The position numbers were made by a program, and so were the translations under genes. Below, piece by piece: positions 25,201 to 33,981 of a DNA stretch of 64,000 bases. Location: the NCBI GenBank assembly GCA_965242595.1, contig OZ251464.1, positions 496,001 through 560,000 of the forward strand, read 5' to 3'. The notes under the pieces were generated by a model. The model had not been told where the DNA came from and did not search any database. It saw nothing but the letters and a program-made list of their open reading frames with translations. Source of the stretch: SP197 sp965242595. Lineage in GTDB: Bacteria; Pseudomonadota; Alphaproteobacteria; SP197. The first letter of the stretch is position 1; every line of letters begins with the position of its first letter.

Positions 25201-25974
25201 TCAGTGTTCCACCTTGGCCCAGATCTTGCGTTTGCAGACGTAGAGCAGCCCGGTTCCCACCAGCAGGAAGAGGACGACCTTCAGCCCCAGCCGTTTGCGC
25301 TCTTCCAGCTTCGGTTCCGCCGCCCAGGCGAGGAAGGCGGCGATGTCTTCGGCCATGCTGGCGGTGGAGGCTTCGTTGCCCTCGGCGTCCAGCAGCAGGC
25401 CGGGGTAGAGGGGCGGGGCCATGGCGATGTTGCCGGCGGCGAAATAGGCGCTGGGGTAGAGGCCGTCTCGATCGGGCTGGCCGGCGTTGTAGGCCGGATC
25501 GGCCAGCAGGGCGGCGATGTAATCGGCCCCGTGGGCGCGCGCCTTGGCCATCAGCGAGAGATCCGGCGGCAGGGCGCCGTTGTTGGCCGCGCGCGCCTCG
25601 GCATCGTTGCGATAGGGCGGGGGGAAGGCGTGGTGCAGCTCGGCAGGCTTCAGGGTGGGGTCGCCCCATTCGTCGGGCTCGCCCGGCACCTGCCAGGTGG
25701 CGGCCAGCGCCTTGGCCGCATCCGGGGAAAGGCCGATCTCTACCAGATCGCGAAAGCGGATGTATTTCAGGCTGTGGCAGTTGACGCACTGGCCGGTGTA
25801 GATCTCCAGCCCGCGTTGCAGCTGGGCGCGATCGTAGGTGCCGAACAGGCCGTGCCACGACCATGCCCGTTCGGGTGGCTGTGCCCCATCGCCCGCCGCG
25901 CCGGCCGTGCCTGCCGCCAGGGGCGAAAGCGTGGCCACCGCCAGCAGGGCGGCGAGGAAGGCGCGGGGCGTCAT
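25201..25974 (-). CDS. petC: Cytochrome c1
   Basis: Haem-c subunit of the cytochrome bc1 complex, passing electrons from the Rieske cluster to cytochrome c. 257 aa: signal peptide, haem-attachment motif CVNCH (63-67), axial Met at about residue 185 in AAGNIAMAPPL, and a C-terminal anchor helix LKVVLFLLVGTGLLYVCKRK. ATG at 25974 overlaps the petB stop in ATGA. Third gene of petABC. Confidence 0.95.
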   Translation of the reverse strand: MTPRAFLAALLAVATLSPLAAGTAGAAGDGAQPPERAWSWHGLFGTYDRAQLQRGLEIYTGQCVNCHSLKYIRFRDLVEIGLSPDAAKALAATWQVPGEPDEWGDPTLKPAELHHAFPPPYRNDAEARAANNGALPPDLSLMAKARAHGADYIAALLADPAYNAGQPDRDGLYPSAYFAAGNIAMAPPLYPGLLLDAEGNEASTASMAEDIAAFLAWAAEPKLEERKRLGLKVVLFLLVGTGLLYVCKRKIWAKVEH

Positions 25975-27203
25975 GGCCGACGTGCGGGGGCGGCGCCTTC
26001 CGCCAGCACCGGGCGGGCGATGCTGGCGGGCAGTGGGCGCGGTTTTTCGAACCAGCCCAGCAGCGGCAAAAGGACCAGGAAATGGAGGAAATACCAGGCG
26101 GTGGCGACGCGCCCGATGTGAATCCAGACGCCCTCTGGCGGATTGGCGCCGACGAAGCCCAGCACGATCACATCCGCCACCAGCAGCCAGTAGAAATTCT
26201 TGAACAGCGGGCGGAAGACGGCCGAGCGCACCCGCGAGGTATCCAGCCAGGGCAACAGAAACAGGACGCCGATGGAGGCCGCCATCAGCAGCACGCCGGC
26301 CAGTTTCCAGGGCACGGCGCGCAGGATGGCGTAAAACGGCAGGAAATACCATTCCGGCACGATATGGGGCGGCGTTTTCAGCGGATCGGCCGGCGTGTAG
26401 TTGTCCGGGTGGCCCATATAATTGGGCGCATAGAACAGGAACAGGGCGAAGGCGATCAGAAAGACGCCGGCCCCGAAGGCGTCTTTTATGGTGTAATAGG
26501 GGTGGAAGGGGATGAAATCCTGCGGGCCTTTGTAATCGATTCCCAGCGGATTGTTCGATTTCCTGTGATGCAGCGCCCACAGATGCAACACGACGAAGCC
26601 GGCGATGACGAAAGGCAGCAGATAGTGCAGCGAAAAGAAACGCACCAGCGTGGGATGACCCACCGCCGGGCCGCCCCACAGCCATTCCGCCATGCCCTGG
26701 CCAACCCAGGGGATGGCGGTGACGAAGCTGGTGATGACCGTTGCGCCCCAGAAGCTCATCTGCCCCCAGGGCAGAACATAGCCCATGAAGGCGGTGGCCA
26801 TCATCAGCAGCAGGATGACCAGGCCCAGCCACCACAACACCTCGCGCGGGGCCTTGTAGGAGCCGTAATAGAGGCCGCGGAAGAGATGCAGATAGACGAC
26901 GATGAAGAAGAAGGAGGCGCCGTTGGCGTGCATATAGCGCAGCAGCCAGCCGTAATTGGTGTCGCGCATCAGCCGTTCTACGCTGTCGAAGGCCAGCTCG
27001 GCATGGGGGATGTAGTGCATGGCCAGGACGATGCCGGTGGCGATCTGAATGGCCAGGGCAAGGCCGGCCAGCGAGCCGAAATTCCAGGCATAGTTCAGAT
27101 TGCGCGGGGCCGGATAGACCACCAGATGTTCGTTGACATAACTGAAGATCGGCAGCCGGCTGTCGAACCAGCGCACCAGGCCGTTGTTCAGGAACCCCCC
27201 CAT
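25971..27203 (-). CDS. petB: Cytochrome b of the bc1 complex
   Basis: 410 aa, eight TM helices, carrying both b haems and the quinol-oxidation site. Family landmarks: YAWNFGSLAGLALAIQIATG, MHANGASFFFIVVYLHLFRG (haem His), GYVLPWGQMSFWGATVITS, and the PEWY motif in HIVPEWYFLPFYAILRAVP. ATG at 27203, 17 bases after petA. The C-terminus is Pro/Arg-rich and cytoplasmic. Confidence 0.97.
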   Translation of the reverse strand: MGGFLNNGLVRWFDSRLPIFSYVNEHLVVYPAPRNLNYAWNFGSLAGLALAIQIATGIVLAMHYIPHAELAFDSVERLMRDTNYGWLLRYMHANGASFFFIVVYLHLFRGLYYGSYKAPREVLWWLGLVILLLMMATAFMGYVLPWGQMSFWGATVITSFVTAIPWVGQGMAEWLWGGPAVGHPTLVRFFSLHYLLPFVIAGFVVLHLWALHHRKSNNPLGIDYKGPQDFIPFHPYYTIKDAFGAGVFLIAFALFLFYAPNYMGHPDNYTPADPLKTPPHIVPEWYFLPFYAILRAVPWKLAGVLLMAASIGVLFLLPWLDTSRVRSAVFRPLFKNFYWLLVADVIVLGFVGANPPEGVWIHIGRVATAWYFLHFLVLLPLLGWFEKPRPLPASIARPVLAEGAAPARRP

Positions 27204-27220
27204 GGCGGCATGCCCTCGCG

Positions 27221-27745
27221 TCAGCCGATGACGATGGTGGTATCGTCGATGAAGGTGTAATCGGGCACCGTCAGGTTTTCCGGGGCGGGGCCCTTGCGGA
27301 TGCGGCCGGAGGTATCGTAATGGGAACCGTGGCAGGGACAGAGCCAGCCGTCGTAATCGCCCCGGTTTGCCAGGGGCACGCAGCCCAGATGGGTGCATAC
27401 CCCCACCATCACCAGCCATTGAGGCTTTTGCACCCGCTCTTCGTCGGGCTGCGGATCTTTCAGCTCGTCCAGCGGCACGGCGCGGGCGTCGGCGATATCG
27501 GCCCCGGTGCGGTGGCGCACGAACACCGGCTTGCCGCGCCAGTTGACGGTGATCTGCTGGCCTTCGGCCACCGGCGCCAGGTCCACCTCGATAGAGGCCA
27601 GCGCCCGCACATCGGCGGCGGGGTTCCATTGGTCGATAAAGGGCCAGGCCGCGCAGGCCGCGCCCACGGCCCAGACCGTGCCGGTGGCGACATAGAGGAA
27701 ATCGCGCCGGGTGGGCTGGTGCGGATCGTCGGGAAACTCCGCCAT
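27221..27745 (-). CDS. petA: Rieske iron-sulfur subunit of the bc1 complex
   Basis: 174 aa. A twin-arginine anchor (PTRRDFLYVATGTVWAVGAA) leads to the Rieske domain with CTHLGC (C117, H119, C122) and CPCHGSH (C136, C138, H139) holding the [2Fe-2S] cluster and its disulfide. The start is the ATG at 27745 (MAEFPDDPHQPTRRDFLYVA); upstream in-frame codons lack family similarity. First gene of petABC, divergent from hemF with 98 bp between. Confidence 0.96.
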   Translation of the reverse strand: MAEFPDDPHQPTRRDFLYVATGTVWAVGAACAAWPFIDQWNPAADVRALASIEVDLAPVAEGQQITVNWRGKPVFVRHRTGADIADARAVPLDELKDPQPDEERVQKPQWLVMVGVCTHLGCVPLANRGDYDGWLCPCHGSHYDTSGRIRKGPAPENLTVPDYTFIDDTTIVIG

Positions 27746-27843
27746 GGCTCGCGCATCCCTGCCGAATGGAAGGCCGCCCGAAGGCGCGCCACACATATAC
27801 CGGCGCCCCGCCCCTGGCAAGCCGGCGCCACGGCAGGGCAGCG

Positions 27844-28713
27844 ATGACGCAGGGGGCCGGGAAGGGCGCCGCTGCGGCGGGCCTGGCCGGCGACGAGGCC
27901 CTGCGCCGGGCCGCCCGGGCGTGGTTCGAGGCGCTGGCAGGGCGCCTTGCCGCCGCCTTCGAGGCCATCGAGGGCGAGGGCGAAGGGGCCGGGCGTTTCG
28001 AACGGCGCCCCTGGCGGCGGCCGGGCGGCGGCGGCGGCACCATGGCGCTGATGCGCGGGCGGGTGTTCGAAAAGGTGGGCGTGAATGTCTCCACCGTTTG
28101 GGGCGAGCTGGACCCCGCCTTTCGCGCCGAAATCCCCGGCACTGCGGCAGGCGATGGCCGTTTCTGGGCCTCGGGCCTGTCGCTGGTGGCCCATATGCGC
28201 TCGCCCCATGTGCCGGGGGCGCATATGAACACGCGCGCCATCGCCACCGCCGGCAAGGCGTGGCTGGGCGGCGGGGCAGACCTGAACCCGCCGCTGCCCA
28301 TCGCTGGCGACACGCGCGATTTCCACGCCGCCCTGGCCGCCTGCTGCGGCCGCCACGCCTGCGCCGACCATGGCCGCTTCAAGGCCTGGGCCGACGATTA
28401 TTTCTTCATCCGCCACCGCGGCCAGCCGCGCGGGGTGGGCGGCATCTTTTTCGACGGTCTGGCGGCCGACGAGGCCCGCTTCGCCTTCCTGCGCGATGTG
28501 GGGGAGACCTTTCTTGCCATCTTTCCGGCGCTGGTGCGCCGCCGCATGGCAAAGCCCTGGAGCGCGGCGGAACGACAGCGGCAGCTGCTGTGGCGCGGGC
28601 GCTATGCCGAGTTCAACCTGGCCATCGACCGCGGCACCCGCTTTGGCCTGATGACCGGCGCCGACCCGGAGGCGGTGCTGATGTCGCTGCCGCCGCTGGC
28701 GGCCTGGCCCTAG
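27844..28713 (+). CDS. hemF: Oxygen-dependent coproporphyrinogen III oxidase
   Basis: Converts coproporphyrinogen III to protoporphyrinogen IX using O2. 289 aa. RRPWRRPGGGGGTMALMRGR and VFEKVGVNVSTVWGEL are the family start, HMNTRAI the metal/His region, WLGGGADLNP and DYFFIRHRGQPRGVGGIFFD the active-site segments. It ends LMSLPPLAAWP, without the C-terminal tail of E. coli HemF; I believe many alphaproteobacterial enzymes end there too. ATG at 27844 after AGGGCAGCG. Its stop shares CTAG with the convergent transporter. Confidence 0.93.
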   Translation: MTQGAGKGAAAAGLAGDEALRRAARAWFEALAGRLAAAFEAIEGEGEGAGRFERRPWRRPGGGGGTMALMRGRVFEKVGVNVSTVWGELDPAFRAEIPGTAAGDGRFWASGLSLVAHMRSPHVPGAHMNTRAIATAGKAWLGGGADLNPPLPIAGDTRDFHAALAACCGRHACADHGRFKAWADDYFFIRHRGQPRGVGGIFFDGLAADEARFAFLRDVGETFLAIFPALVRRRMAKPWSAAERQRQLLWRGRYAEFNLAIDRGTRFGLMTGADPEAVLMSLPPLAAWP

Positions 28714-29621
28714 GGCGCATGGCGGCCAGCCTTCGCTGCCAGCCTGGCCTCGCGCCGCGCGATATAGAGGGTGGAGCCGACGATCAGCGTGGCGCCGGCA
28801 TAGGTCCAGGAATCGGGATATTCAGAGAAGATGGCCGCCCCGGCCACGCCGGCAAACAGCATCCGGACATAATCGAACGGCGCCACGAAGCTGGCCTCGC
28901 CCAGGCGAAAGCCGCGGATCACCAACGCCTGGGCCACCAGCCCGGCAACGCCCACGCCCACCAGCAGCAGCCATTCGCCGCCATCGGGCGGGCGCCACGA
29001 GATGGCGGCGGGCAGGGCCGCCATCGCCCCGGAGATGGCCAGGAAAAAGAACAGCATGGCCAGCTGGCTTTCGCGGGCGGGGAAGCGTTTCAGCAGCACC
29101 ACCGACAAGGCGATGGCAACGGCCATCACCAGCGCGCCCAGCAGCGCCGGATCGAAGCCGCCCTGGAACGGGCGCGCCACCGCCAGCACGCCCAGAAAGC
29201 CCGCCGCCGTGGCCGACCAGCGCCGCCAGCCGACCTTTTCGCCCAGGAACAGCGCCGCCGCCACGGTGACGAACAACGGCACCGTGAAGCTGATGGCCGT
29301 CACCTGGGCCAGCGGCAGGCGCATGAAGGCGTAATAGCCGGCCAGCACGGCGGTGCCGCCCAGCACGCCGCGCACCAGGTGAATCTTCAGATGGCGGCTT
29401 TTCCAGGGAACGATGGCCCGGCGCCACAGCAAGGGCGCGATCAGCGCAAAGCCGACCAGGGAACGCACGGCCGTGATCTGGAAGACATCGATGGCGGTGG
29501 CGCCCAGCATCTTGATCAGCACCGAGACCACCGTGAAGCCCACCGCCGCCGCCAGGCAGAAGGCGGCCCCGGCGAGATTGTCCCGCCCGGCCGCTGGCGG
29601 TGCTGCGGCGGCGCGTCTCAA
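28710..29621 (-). CDS. DMT/EamA-family transporter
   Basis: About 303 aa with ten hydrophobic segments in two EamA halves (LAGAAFCLAAAVGFTVVSVL; ITAVRSLVGFALIAPLLW; FLGEKVGWRRWSATAAGFLG; VLLLKRFPARESQLAM). Substrate unknown. There is no ATG near the expected start: I chose TTG at 29621, which overlaps the stop of a 28-codon ORF (29618-29704) in TTGA and gives normal length. A single missing base would instead fuse that ORF, with its ATGA-coupled ATG, to this gene. Convergent with hemF. Confidence 0.8.
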   Translation of the reverse strand: MRRAAAAPPAAGRDNLAGAAFCLAAAVGFTVVSVLIKMLGATAIDVFQITAVRSLVGFALIAPLLWRRAIVPWKSRHLKIHLVRGVLGGTAVLAGYYAFMRLPLAQVTAISFTVPLFVTVAAALFLGEKVGWRRWSATAAGFLGVLAVARPFQGGFDPALLGALVMAVAIALSVVLLKRFPARESQLAMLFFFLAISGAMAALPAAISWRPPDGGEWLLLVGVGVAGLVAQALVIRGFRLGEASFVAPFDYVRMLFAGVAGAAIFSEYPDSWTYAGATLIVGSTLYIARREARLAAKAGRHAP

Positions 29622-29704
29622 TCGCCGGCAGCCGGGGCACGAAGCTTCGCCGGCGCAGCGGCGGCGAGGGTGGGAAGGGTGCGGTCTTTCACGGCCTCGT
29701 TCAT
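29618..29704 (-). CDS. 28-codon ORF bridging alkB and the DMT transporter
   Basis: ATG at 29704 lies in an ATGA overlap with the alkB stop, and the TGA overlaps the transporter's TTG in TTGA. The product starts MNEAVKDRTLPTLAAAAPAK. Either a coupled leader ORF or the true N-terminus of the transporter cut off by a frameshift. Confidence 0.35.
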   Translation of the reverse strand: MNEAVKDRTLPTLAAAAPAKLRAPAAGD

Positions 29705-30378
29705 GGCTGCGGCTGGAGCACGGTGCGAAAGGTGACGGAGAGCCGGCGGCGGCGCGGGCGCAACCCGGCCGCGTCCCGCTCATTCTTGCGCTTGTCGATG
29801 CCGTGGCGCCAGCGCCGGCGCGCCTCGCCGAACATCACCAGCGCCGATCCCCGCATCAGCAGGAGGCAGCGGTCGCCGCCGTCCGCAACCGGCGGGCGCA
29901 GGCGCATCTCCCAGTCGTCGCCCAGAGAGAGGGTGGCCACGGCAGGGCCGAAACAGTCCCGGTCGGCGTGAAGCGCGATGCCCTGGCCGGGCCGGTATTC
30001 GTTGACGATGGCCTGATCGGGCGGACGTTCGAAGAGGCCGCTTTCGTCGTAAAGGCGCCGTGCGACGGTGGCGAGCCAGTCCGGCAGCGGCCCGATCTTC
30101 ATATCGGCGGCGATCTGCCGGCTGCGATAGTCATAGCGCCAGCCGTAATGCTGCACACGGCGCTCCAGATCCTGGCGCCAGGGCGTGGCGTCGATATGGG
30201 CCAGCAACTGCCTTTGGGCAGCGTCGTCCAGGAAGCCGGGGCGATAGGAGAGGCCGTCGATGGCAGGTATCCGGTACCAGGATGCTGACAGCATATCGTG
30301 GTTCAGATGCCCGGGCATGGGCTGCACCGGTTCGCGATCCGGGGTGCCGAAGAGGTCTTTTTGAAGATGCGCGCCCAT
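29701..30378 (-). CDS. AlkB-like 2-oxoglutarate/Fe(II) oxygenase
   Basis: 225 aa, AlkB family, which repairs alkylated nucleic-acid bases by oxidative demethylation. Iron ligands H137 and D139 are in ALHADRDCFG, with a second His near residue 192 (RRWRHGI); the 2-oxoglutarate arginines are in RRRRLSVTFRTV. IVNEYRPGQGIALHADRD is typical of the short eukaryote-like AlkB group. ATG at 30378 after AGGGAG, one base downstream of the methyltransferase stop, so the two are probably co-expressed. GC content is normal for the window, unlike its partner. Confidence 0.88.
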   Translation of the reverse strand: MGAHLQKDLFGTPDREPVQPMPGHLNHDMLSASWYRIPAIDGLSYRPGFLDDAAQRQLLAHIDATPWRQDLERRVQHYGWRYDYRSRQIAADMKIGPLPDWLATVARRLYDESGLFERPPDQAIVNEYRPGQGIALHADRDCFGPAVATLSLGDDWEMRLRPPVADGGDRCLLLMRGSALVMFGEARRRWRHGIDKRKNERDAAGLRPRRRRLSVTFRTVLQPQP

Positions 30379-30379
30379 A

Positions 30380-31123
30380 TCATCTCCCTCGTCTCAAGCG
30401 GGCATACATGGCGCTTTTGTAGCAACTCGCATAATCGAACACTGCACCACGACCACTCAGAGCGTTGCGAAGCCGTCCGCATGCGTCGCGAAATTCCTCC
30501 GGCCGGCCCTGTGAATGAGCATCGACCGCTATCAAGTGACAAGAATTCCATGGAAACAGATGTGCTATGATCCTGGAAAATTGCCACATTGCTTCAATGT
30601 TGAGCCTGTTCTGAATCAGAACATGACCGAATGTGACAAAGACATCGCAGGTTGGAGACTTTTTGTATCTAAGAAATTTTTCCAGGCTTCTTATCTTGAA
30701 GTAACCGCACCAATTGTATTTGTATGCGATAGGGAAATTTTTCAGAAACAAATTCGACAGTCGGATCATATTCTCTGCATGGTCATAGCCGATAAAGTCA
30801 ACACTGTCGTCTTTTCTGCCATGCTGCGAGAGCAGGTAATCGCGCATGACCCATGTAAAGAGGCCGGGGCCACAGCCAATATCCAGATGAAGGATCTTAT
30901 TGATTTTGTCATCGAAAACCATATGTCTAAGGAATCGATCAAACTCACGCTGGTAGTAATCATAGCGATAATGGCTCTGATCGTTTTCCACGATATATCG
31001 TCTGGTATAGTCTATCGCCTCTCGCAAAGAGCAGTTTGCGCGTATCTCATAGCCAGAACACGCTTCCCCATGTCGGCGGCGTATTCTATTGAACGCATCG
31101 ATATAGCGGTCGCGTATCTGCAT
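30380..31123 (-). CDS. Class I SAM-dependent methyltransferase, AT-rich
   Basis: 247 aa. SAM motif I is HLDIGCGPGLFTWVM (D81 to G87), followed by DFIGYDHAENMIRLS (acidic loop). I cannot assign a substrate. The gene is much more AT-rich than its neighbours, with codons rare elsewhere in the window, pointing to transfer. The ATG at 31123 follows AGGA. It lies one base upstream of alkB; a methyltransferase paired with a demethylase may reflect shared nucleic-acid targets, but that is speculation. Confidence 0.75.
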   Translation of the reverse strand: MQIRDRYIDAFNRIRRRHGEACSGYEIRANCSLREAIDYTRRYIVENDQSHYRYDYYQREFDRFLRHMVFDDKINKILHLDIGCGPGLFTWVMRDYLLSQHGRKDDSVDFIGYDHAENMIRLSNLFLKNFPIAYKYNWCGYFKIRSLEKFLRYKKSPTCDVFVTFGHVLIQNRLNIEAMWQFSRIIAHLFPWNSCHLIAVDAHSQGRPEEFRDACGRLRNALSGRGAVFDYASCYKSAMYARLRRGR

Positions 31124-31210
31124 ACCGATTCCTGCGGGTGCTTCCGGGCTCTTCGGGCGGCTCAATCTACCATCGCGGCCCAATCTGGCACAGGCTGCGG
31201 CGCGAGGCGA

Positions 31211-32461
31211 TCATGCGGATCGCCCGCCCGCCGCCAGCTCCCGCCGCAGGCGCACCAGGCAGGCTTGGCGGTTGGGGCGGAAATCCCGGGCGCGCCACCA
31301 CGCCTCCACCGCCGCCAGGGCGCGGCCCAGGGCGGGGCCGGGGCTGGCGCCGGCCGCCAGGGCGTCGTCGCCTGCCACCGGCAGCACCGGGCGTTGCCAG
31401 CCCGCCGCCTCGGCCAGCAGGGCCCGCCAGGCGCCGTCGCGGCCGTCTCCCTCACCCGCCCAGGCCAGCAGCGCCAGGTCGCGGAAACGCTCCCGCCCCA
31501 GGTCGTAAAGCAGTTGCCGCCTGGCGCGCGCGTCCAGCCCCGGCCGCGGGCGGGCAGCGGCTGTGGCCAGCGCCTCCAGTCGCCGCCGCTGGGCATTGGC
31601 AAGCTTCAGTTGCGCTCCCGCCCGCCCGGCGCCGGCACCGGTCAGCGCCGCCAGCCGCAGCAGCGGGTCGCCGCAATCGATTCGCATCAGCGCCGCCAGG
31701 TCGGCGCCCGGACCCGCCTCCGGCAGCACGGCGGCCAGCACATCGGCCCGGCGCATCTCTGCCATGGCGCCGGCGGCACCGGGGGCGGCCAGCGTCTTCA
31801 AAAGCTCGTCCCGCACCCGTTCCGCCGACAGGGCGCCCAGCAGCGGCGCGGCGGCGCGGCAGGCCGCCAGCGCTGCCGCCTCCGGCGCGCCGCGCCCGAA
31901 ACGCGCCCGAAAGCGAAAAAAGCGCAGCACGCGCAGGCGGTCTTCCTCGATCCGCCGCGCCGGCGCGCCCACGAAGCGCACCCGGCCCTGGGCAAGATCG
32001 CCCCGCCCGCCGAAATCGTCGTAAAGCCTGCCGTCGGCTGTCAGGCTCATGGCGTTGAAGGTGAAATCGCGCCTTGCGGCGTCGCGGCGCCAATCGTCGG
32101 TGAAGGTCACCTGGGCATGGCGCCCGTCGGTCCGGGTGTCGATGCGCAGGCTGGTGATCTCGAACGCCTGCCCGGCCACCAGCGCGGTCACGGTGCCGTG
32201 GGCCAGCCCGCTGGCCCGCGTCCGTATCCCCGCCGCCGCCAGCAGCTCCATCGTGCGGGGCGGGCGCGCGTCGGTTGCCAGGTCGATATCGCCCGGGGCG
32301 ATCTCGCCGTCATCGTCGCCGGCGCCGCCGGCGATGCCGTCGCGCACGCAGCCGCCGACAAAGCGCACCTCGGCGCCGCCCGCCGCCAGCGCCGCTATCG
32401 CCGCCGCCGCGCCGCCGCCGGCCAGCCTTCGCGCCAGCGCCGCGTGTTCAGTCTCCGACAC
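31211..32461 (-). CDS. CCA tRNA nucleotidyltransferase
   Basis: Adds or repairs the 3' CCA of tRNAs (or poly(A), a related activity). 416 aa. FVGGCVRDG (34-42) and DID (58-60) form the nucleotidyltransferase core; RRDFTFNAMSL, YDDFGGRGDLAQGRVRFVG and RIEEDRLRVLRFFRFRARFG are typical class II motifs. GTG at 32461 chosen because it overlaps DUF6111 by only 14 bp. The tRNA gene in this window lacks an encoded CCA, consistent with need for this enzyme. Confidence 0.93.
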   Translation of the reverse strand: MSETEHAALARRLAGGGAAAAIAALAAGGAEVRFVGGCVRDGIAGGAGDDDGEIAPGDIDLATDARPPRTMELLAAAGIRTRASGLAHGTVTALVAGQAFEITSLRIDTRTDGRHAQVTFTDDWRRDAARRDFTFNAMSLTADGRLYDDFGGRGDLAQGRVRFVGAPARRIEEDRLRVLRFFRFRARFGRGAPEAAALAACRAAAPLLGALSAERVRDELLKTLAAPGAAGAMAEMRRADVLAAVLPEAGPGADLAALMRIDCGDPLLRLAALTGAGAGRAGAQLKLANAQRRRLEALATAAARPRPGLDARARRQLLYDLGRERFRDLALLAWAGEGDGRDGAWRALLAEAAGWQRPVLPVAGDDALAAGASPGPALGRALAAVEAWWRARDFRPNRQACLVRLRRELAAGGRSA

Positions 32462-32720
32462 GGCCCGGCACCACCTGGCCGTCTTCGAAGCGCGCCGGCA
32501 CATAAACCCCCAGCGGGTTGCGGTCGATCACGGCCAGCCCCAGGGTGGCGGCCACCAGCACCGCCAGGGTGGCGATGGCGATCCAGCTCCAGGGCGCGTC
32601 CCGCCATTGCGGCAGGGTGCCTTCCCGGCGCCGCCTGGCGGCATCGCGCGCCAGCCGATACCACACCACATAGGAGATCAGCGGCACGGCCACCAGCAGC
32701 ACGGGCAGCAGATAGCGCAT
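32448..32720 (-). CDS. DUF6111-family small membrane protein
   Basis: 90 aa with two TM helices (YLLPVLLVAVPLISYVVWY; IAIATLAVLVAATLGLAVI) joined by a basic loop. It sits between the Nudix and CCA genes, the usual location of DUF6111 in alphaproteobacteria; function unknown. ATG at 32720, three bases after the Nudix stop, and the end overlaps the CCA gene. Confidence 0.8.
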   Translation of the reverse strand: MRYLLPVLLVAVPLISYVVWYRLARDAARRRREGTLPQWRDAPWSWIAIATLAVLVAATLGLAVIDRNPLGVYVPARFEDGQVVPGRVGD

Positions 32721-32723
32721 GGC

Positions 32724-33302
32724 CTAGCCCCCCCGCAGCACGCGCAGCAGATTGATCACCACCGCTGCGGTCGCGCCCCAGATGCGATGGCGGCCATAAT
32801 CGATAACGCTGTAGCTGTGGCAACGGCCGCGCCAGCGCATGCTTTCGCGGCGGTGGTTGGCGTCGTCCAGCAGAAAGGCCAGCGGCACCTCGAACACCTC
32901 TTCGATCTCGCCGCCGTCCGGGGCCAGCGCCAGCGGCGGCGTCGCCAGGCCGACATGGGGCGCCATGACATAGCCGGAACCGGCCAGGTGGCTGTCCAGG
33001 CGGCCCAGCAGCCGCACCCGTGCGGGGTCCAGCCCCACCTCTTCGCGCGCCTCGCGCAGGGCCGCCTCCTGCTCGCTCTCGCCCGCCTCGATGCGCCCGC
33101 CGGGAAAGCTGACTTCGCCGGCATGGCGCTTCAACGCCATGGAACGGCGCGCGAACAGCAGGTTGAGGCCGCAGGCGCGATCGATCAGCGCCACCAGCAC
33201 CGCCGCCCGCCGTCCCGCCGCCGCGATCCCTTCCCGCGGCGGCGGCACCAGCAGCGGCGGCGCCATGGCGGCCAGCGCCGCCAGGGTTTCATCGCGGGTC
33301 AT
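32724..33302 (-). CDS. Nudix hydrolase, CoA pyrophosphatase-like
   Basis: 192 aa. The Nudix box GGRIEAGESEQEAALREARE (then EVGL) is intact, preceded by the NuCoA-type sequence LLFARRSMALKRHAGEVSFP. This group hydrolyses CoA and derivatives to 3',5'-ADP and phosphopantetheine. The ATG at 33302 overlaps the DUF1285 gene by 14 bp. Confidence 0.9.
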   Translation of the reverse strand: MTRDETLAALAAMAPPLLVPPPREGIAAAGRRAAVLVALIDRACGLNLLFARRSMALKRHAGEVSFPGGRIEAGESEQEAALREAREEVGLDPARVRLLGRLDSHLAGSGYVMAPHVGLATPPLALAPDGGEIEEVFEVPLAFLLDDANHRRESMRWRGRCHSYSVIDYGRHRIWGATAAVVINLLRVLRGG

Positions 33303-33861
33303 CTTCCGCCTCGCCCAGCGCGAAGAAACAGCCGCCGGAATCGATCCCCCACAGCCAGCGCCCGTCCCGCCGCACGGCGCGCCCTGCCTCCACCAGTCGG
33401 TAATAGACGGCGCGGGCGATCAGCGCCTCCAGCCCGTCGCGCACCAGCACATAGGGCGAAGGCTGGCCGCTGGCGGGATCGCAGGCGACGCGTAGCGGAC
33501 GGTCGCGCCCCGCCACCACCTCGTCGCCGACATTGGTGGTAAAGGTCACGCTCTGGCCCCGCCCGCAGCCTTGCAGGGTGGCATCGATGGCGACGAAGGG
33601 CGCGTCGTCCACGCGGATGCGCCGAATCTCGCCCGGCGGAGCCCCCGGCGCGGCCCCCGGTGTGGCCCCCGGCGTGACCAGATAAAAGCCGCCATCCGCG
33701 CCGCGCCGCAGGATCGAGGCGAACAGGCGCACCAAGCGCTGGCGGCGGATGGGCGCGCCTTCGTGATACCAGGTGCCGTCGCGGGCGATGCGGATGTCGA
33801 TGGCCTGCGCGCCCCGCCACGCCTGCTGCGGGGGCGCCGCCCCGGCGGCTGCATCGGTCAT
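33289..33861 (-). CDS. DUF1285-family protein
   Basis: 190 aa; DUF1285 proteins are structurally characterised but of unknown function. Core: IDIRIARDGTWYHEGAPIRR, RLVRLFASILRRGADGGFYL, VDDAPFVAIDATLQG and RRDGRWLWGIDSGGCFFALG. A Gly/Ala/Pro repeat (GATPGAAPGAPPG) interrupts the middle. The ATG at 33861 has a perfect AGGAGGTGCC leader. First gene of DUF1285-Nudix-DUF6111-CCA; divergent from the MoxR gene with 120 bp between. Confidence 0.88.
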   Translation of the reverse strand: MTDAAAGAAPPQQAWRGAQAIDIRIARDGTWYHEGAPIRRQRLVRLFASILRRGADGGFYLVTPGATPGAAPGAPPGEIRRIRVDDAPFVAIDATLQGCGRGQSVTFTTNVGDEVVAGRDRPLRVACDPASGQPSPYVLVRDGLEALIARAVYYRLVEAGRAVRRDGRWLWGIDSGGCFFALGEAEDDPR

Positions 33862-33981
33862 GGCACCTCCTGCCCGTGGCCATTCATGGCGGCGGCCACC
33901 TTGTGCGGGCGCCGCCCTGGCGGATGGCGTCCCCTGCAAGGGGCGCTACTATACGCGCGGCAAGGCGGCACGGGGAGAGAG

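Noticed and set aside
27844..28713. hemF looks C-terminally truncated compared with E. coli
   Set aside because: All active-site segments are present and I believe other alphaproteobacterial HemF proteins end at the same motif; no evidence of mutation.
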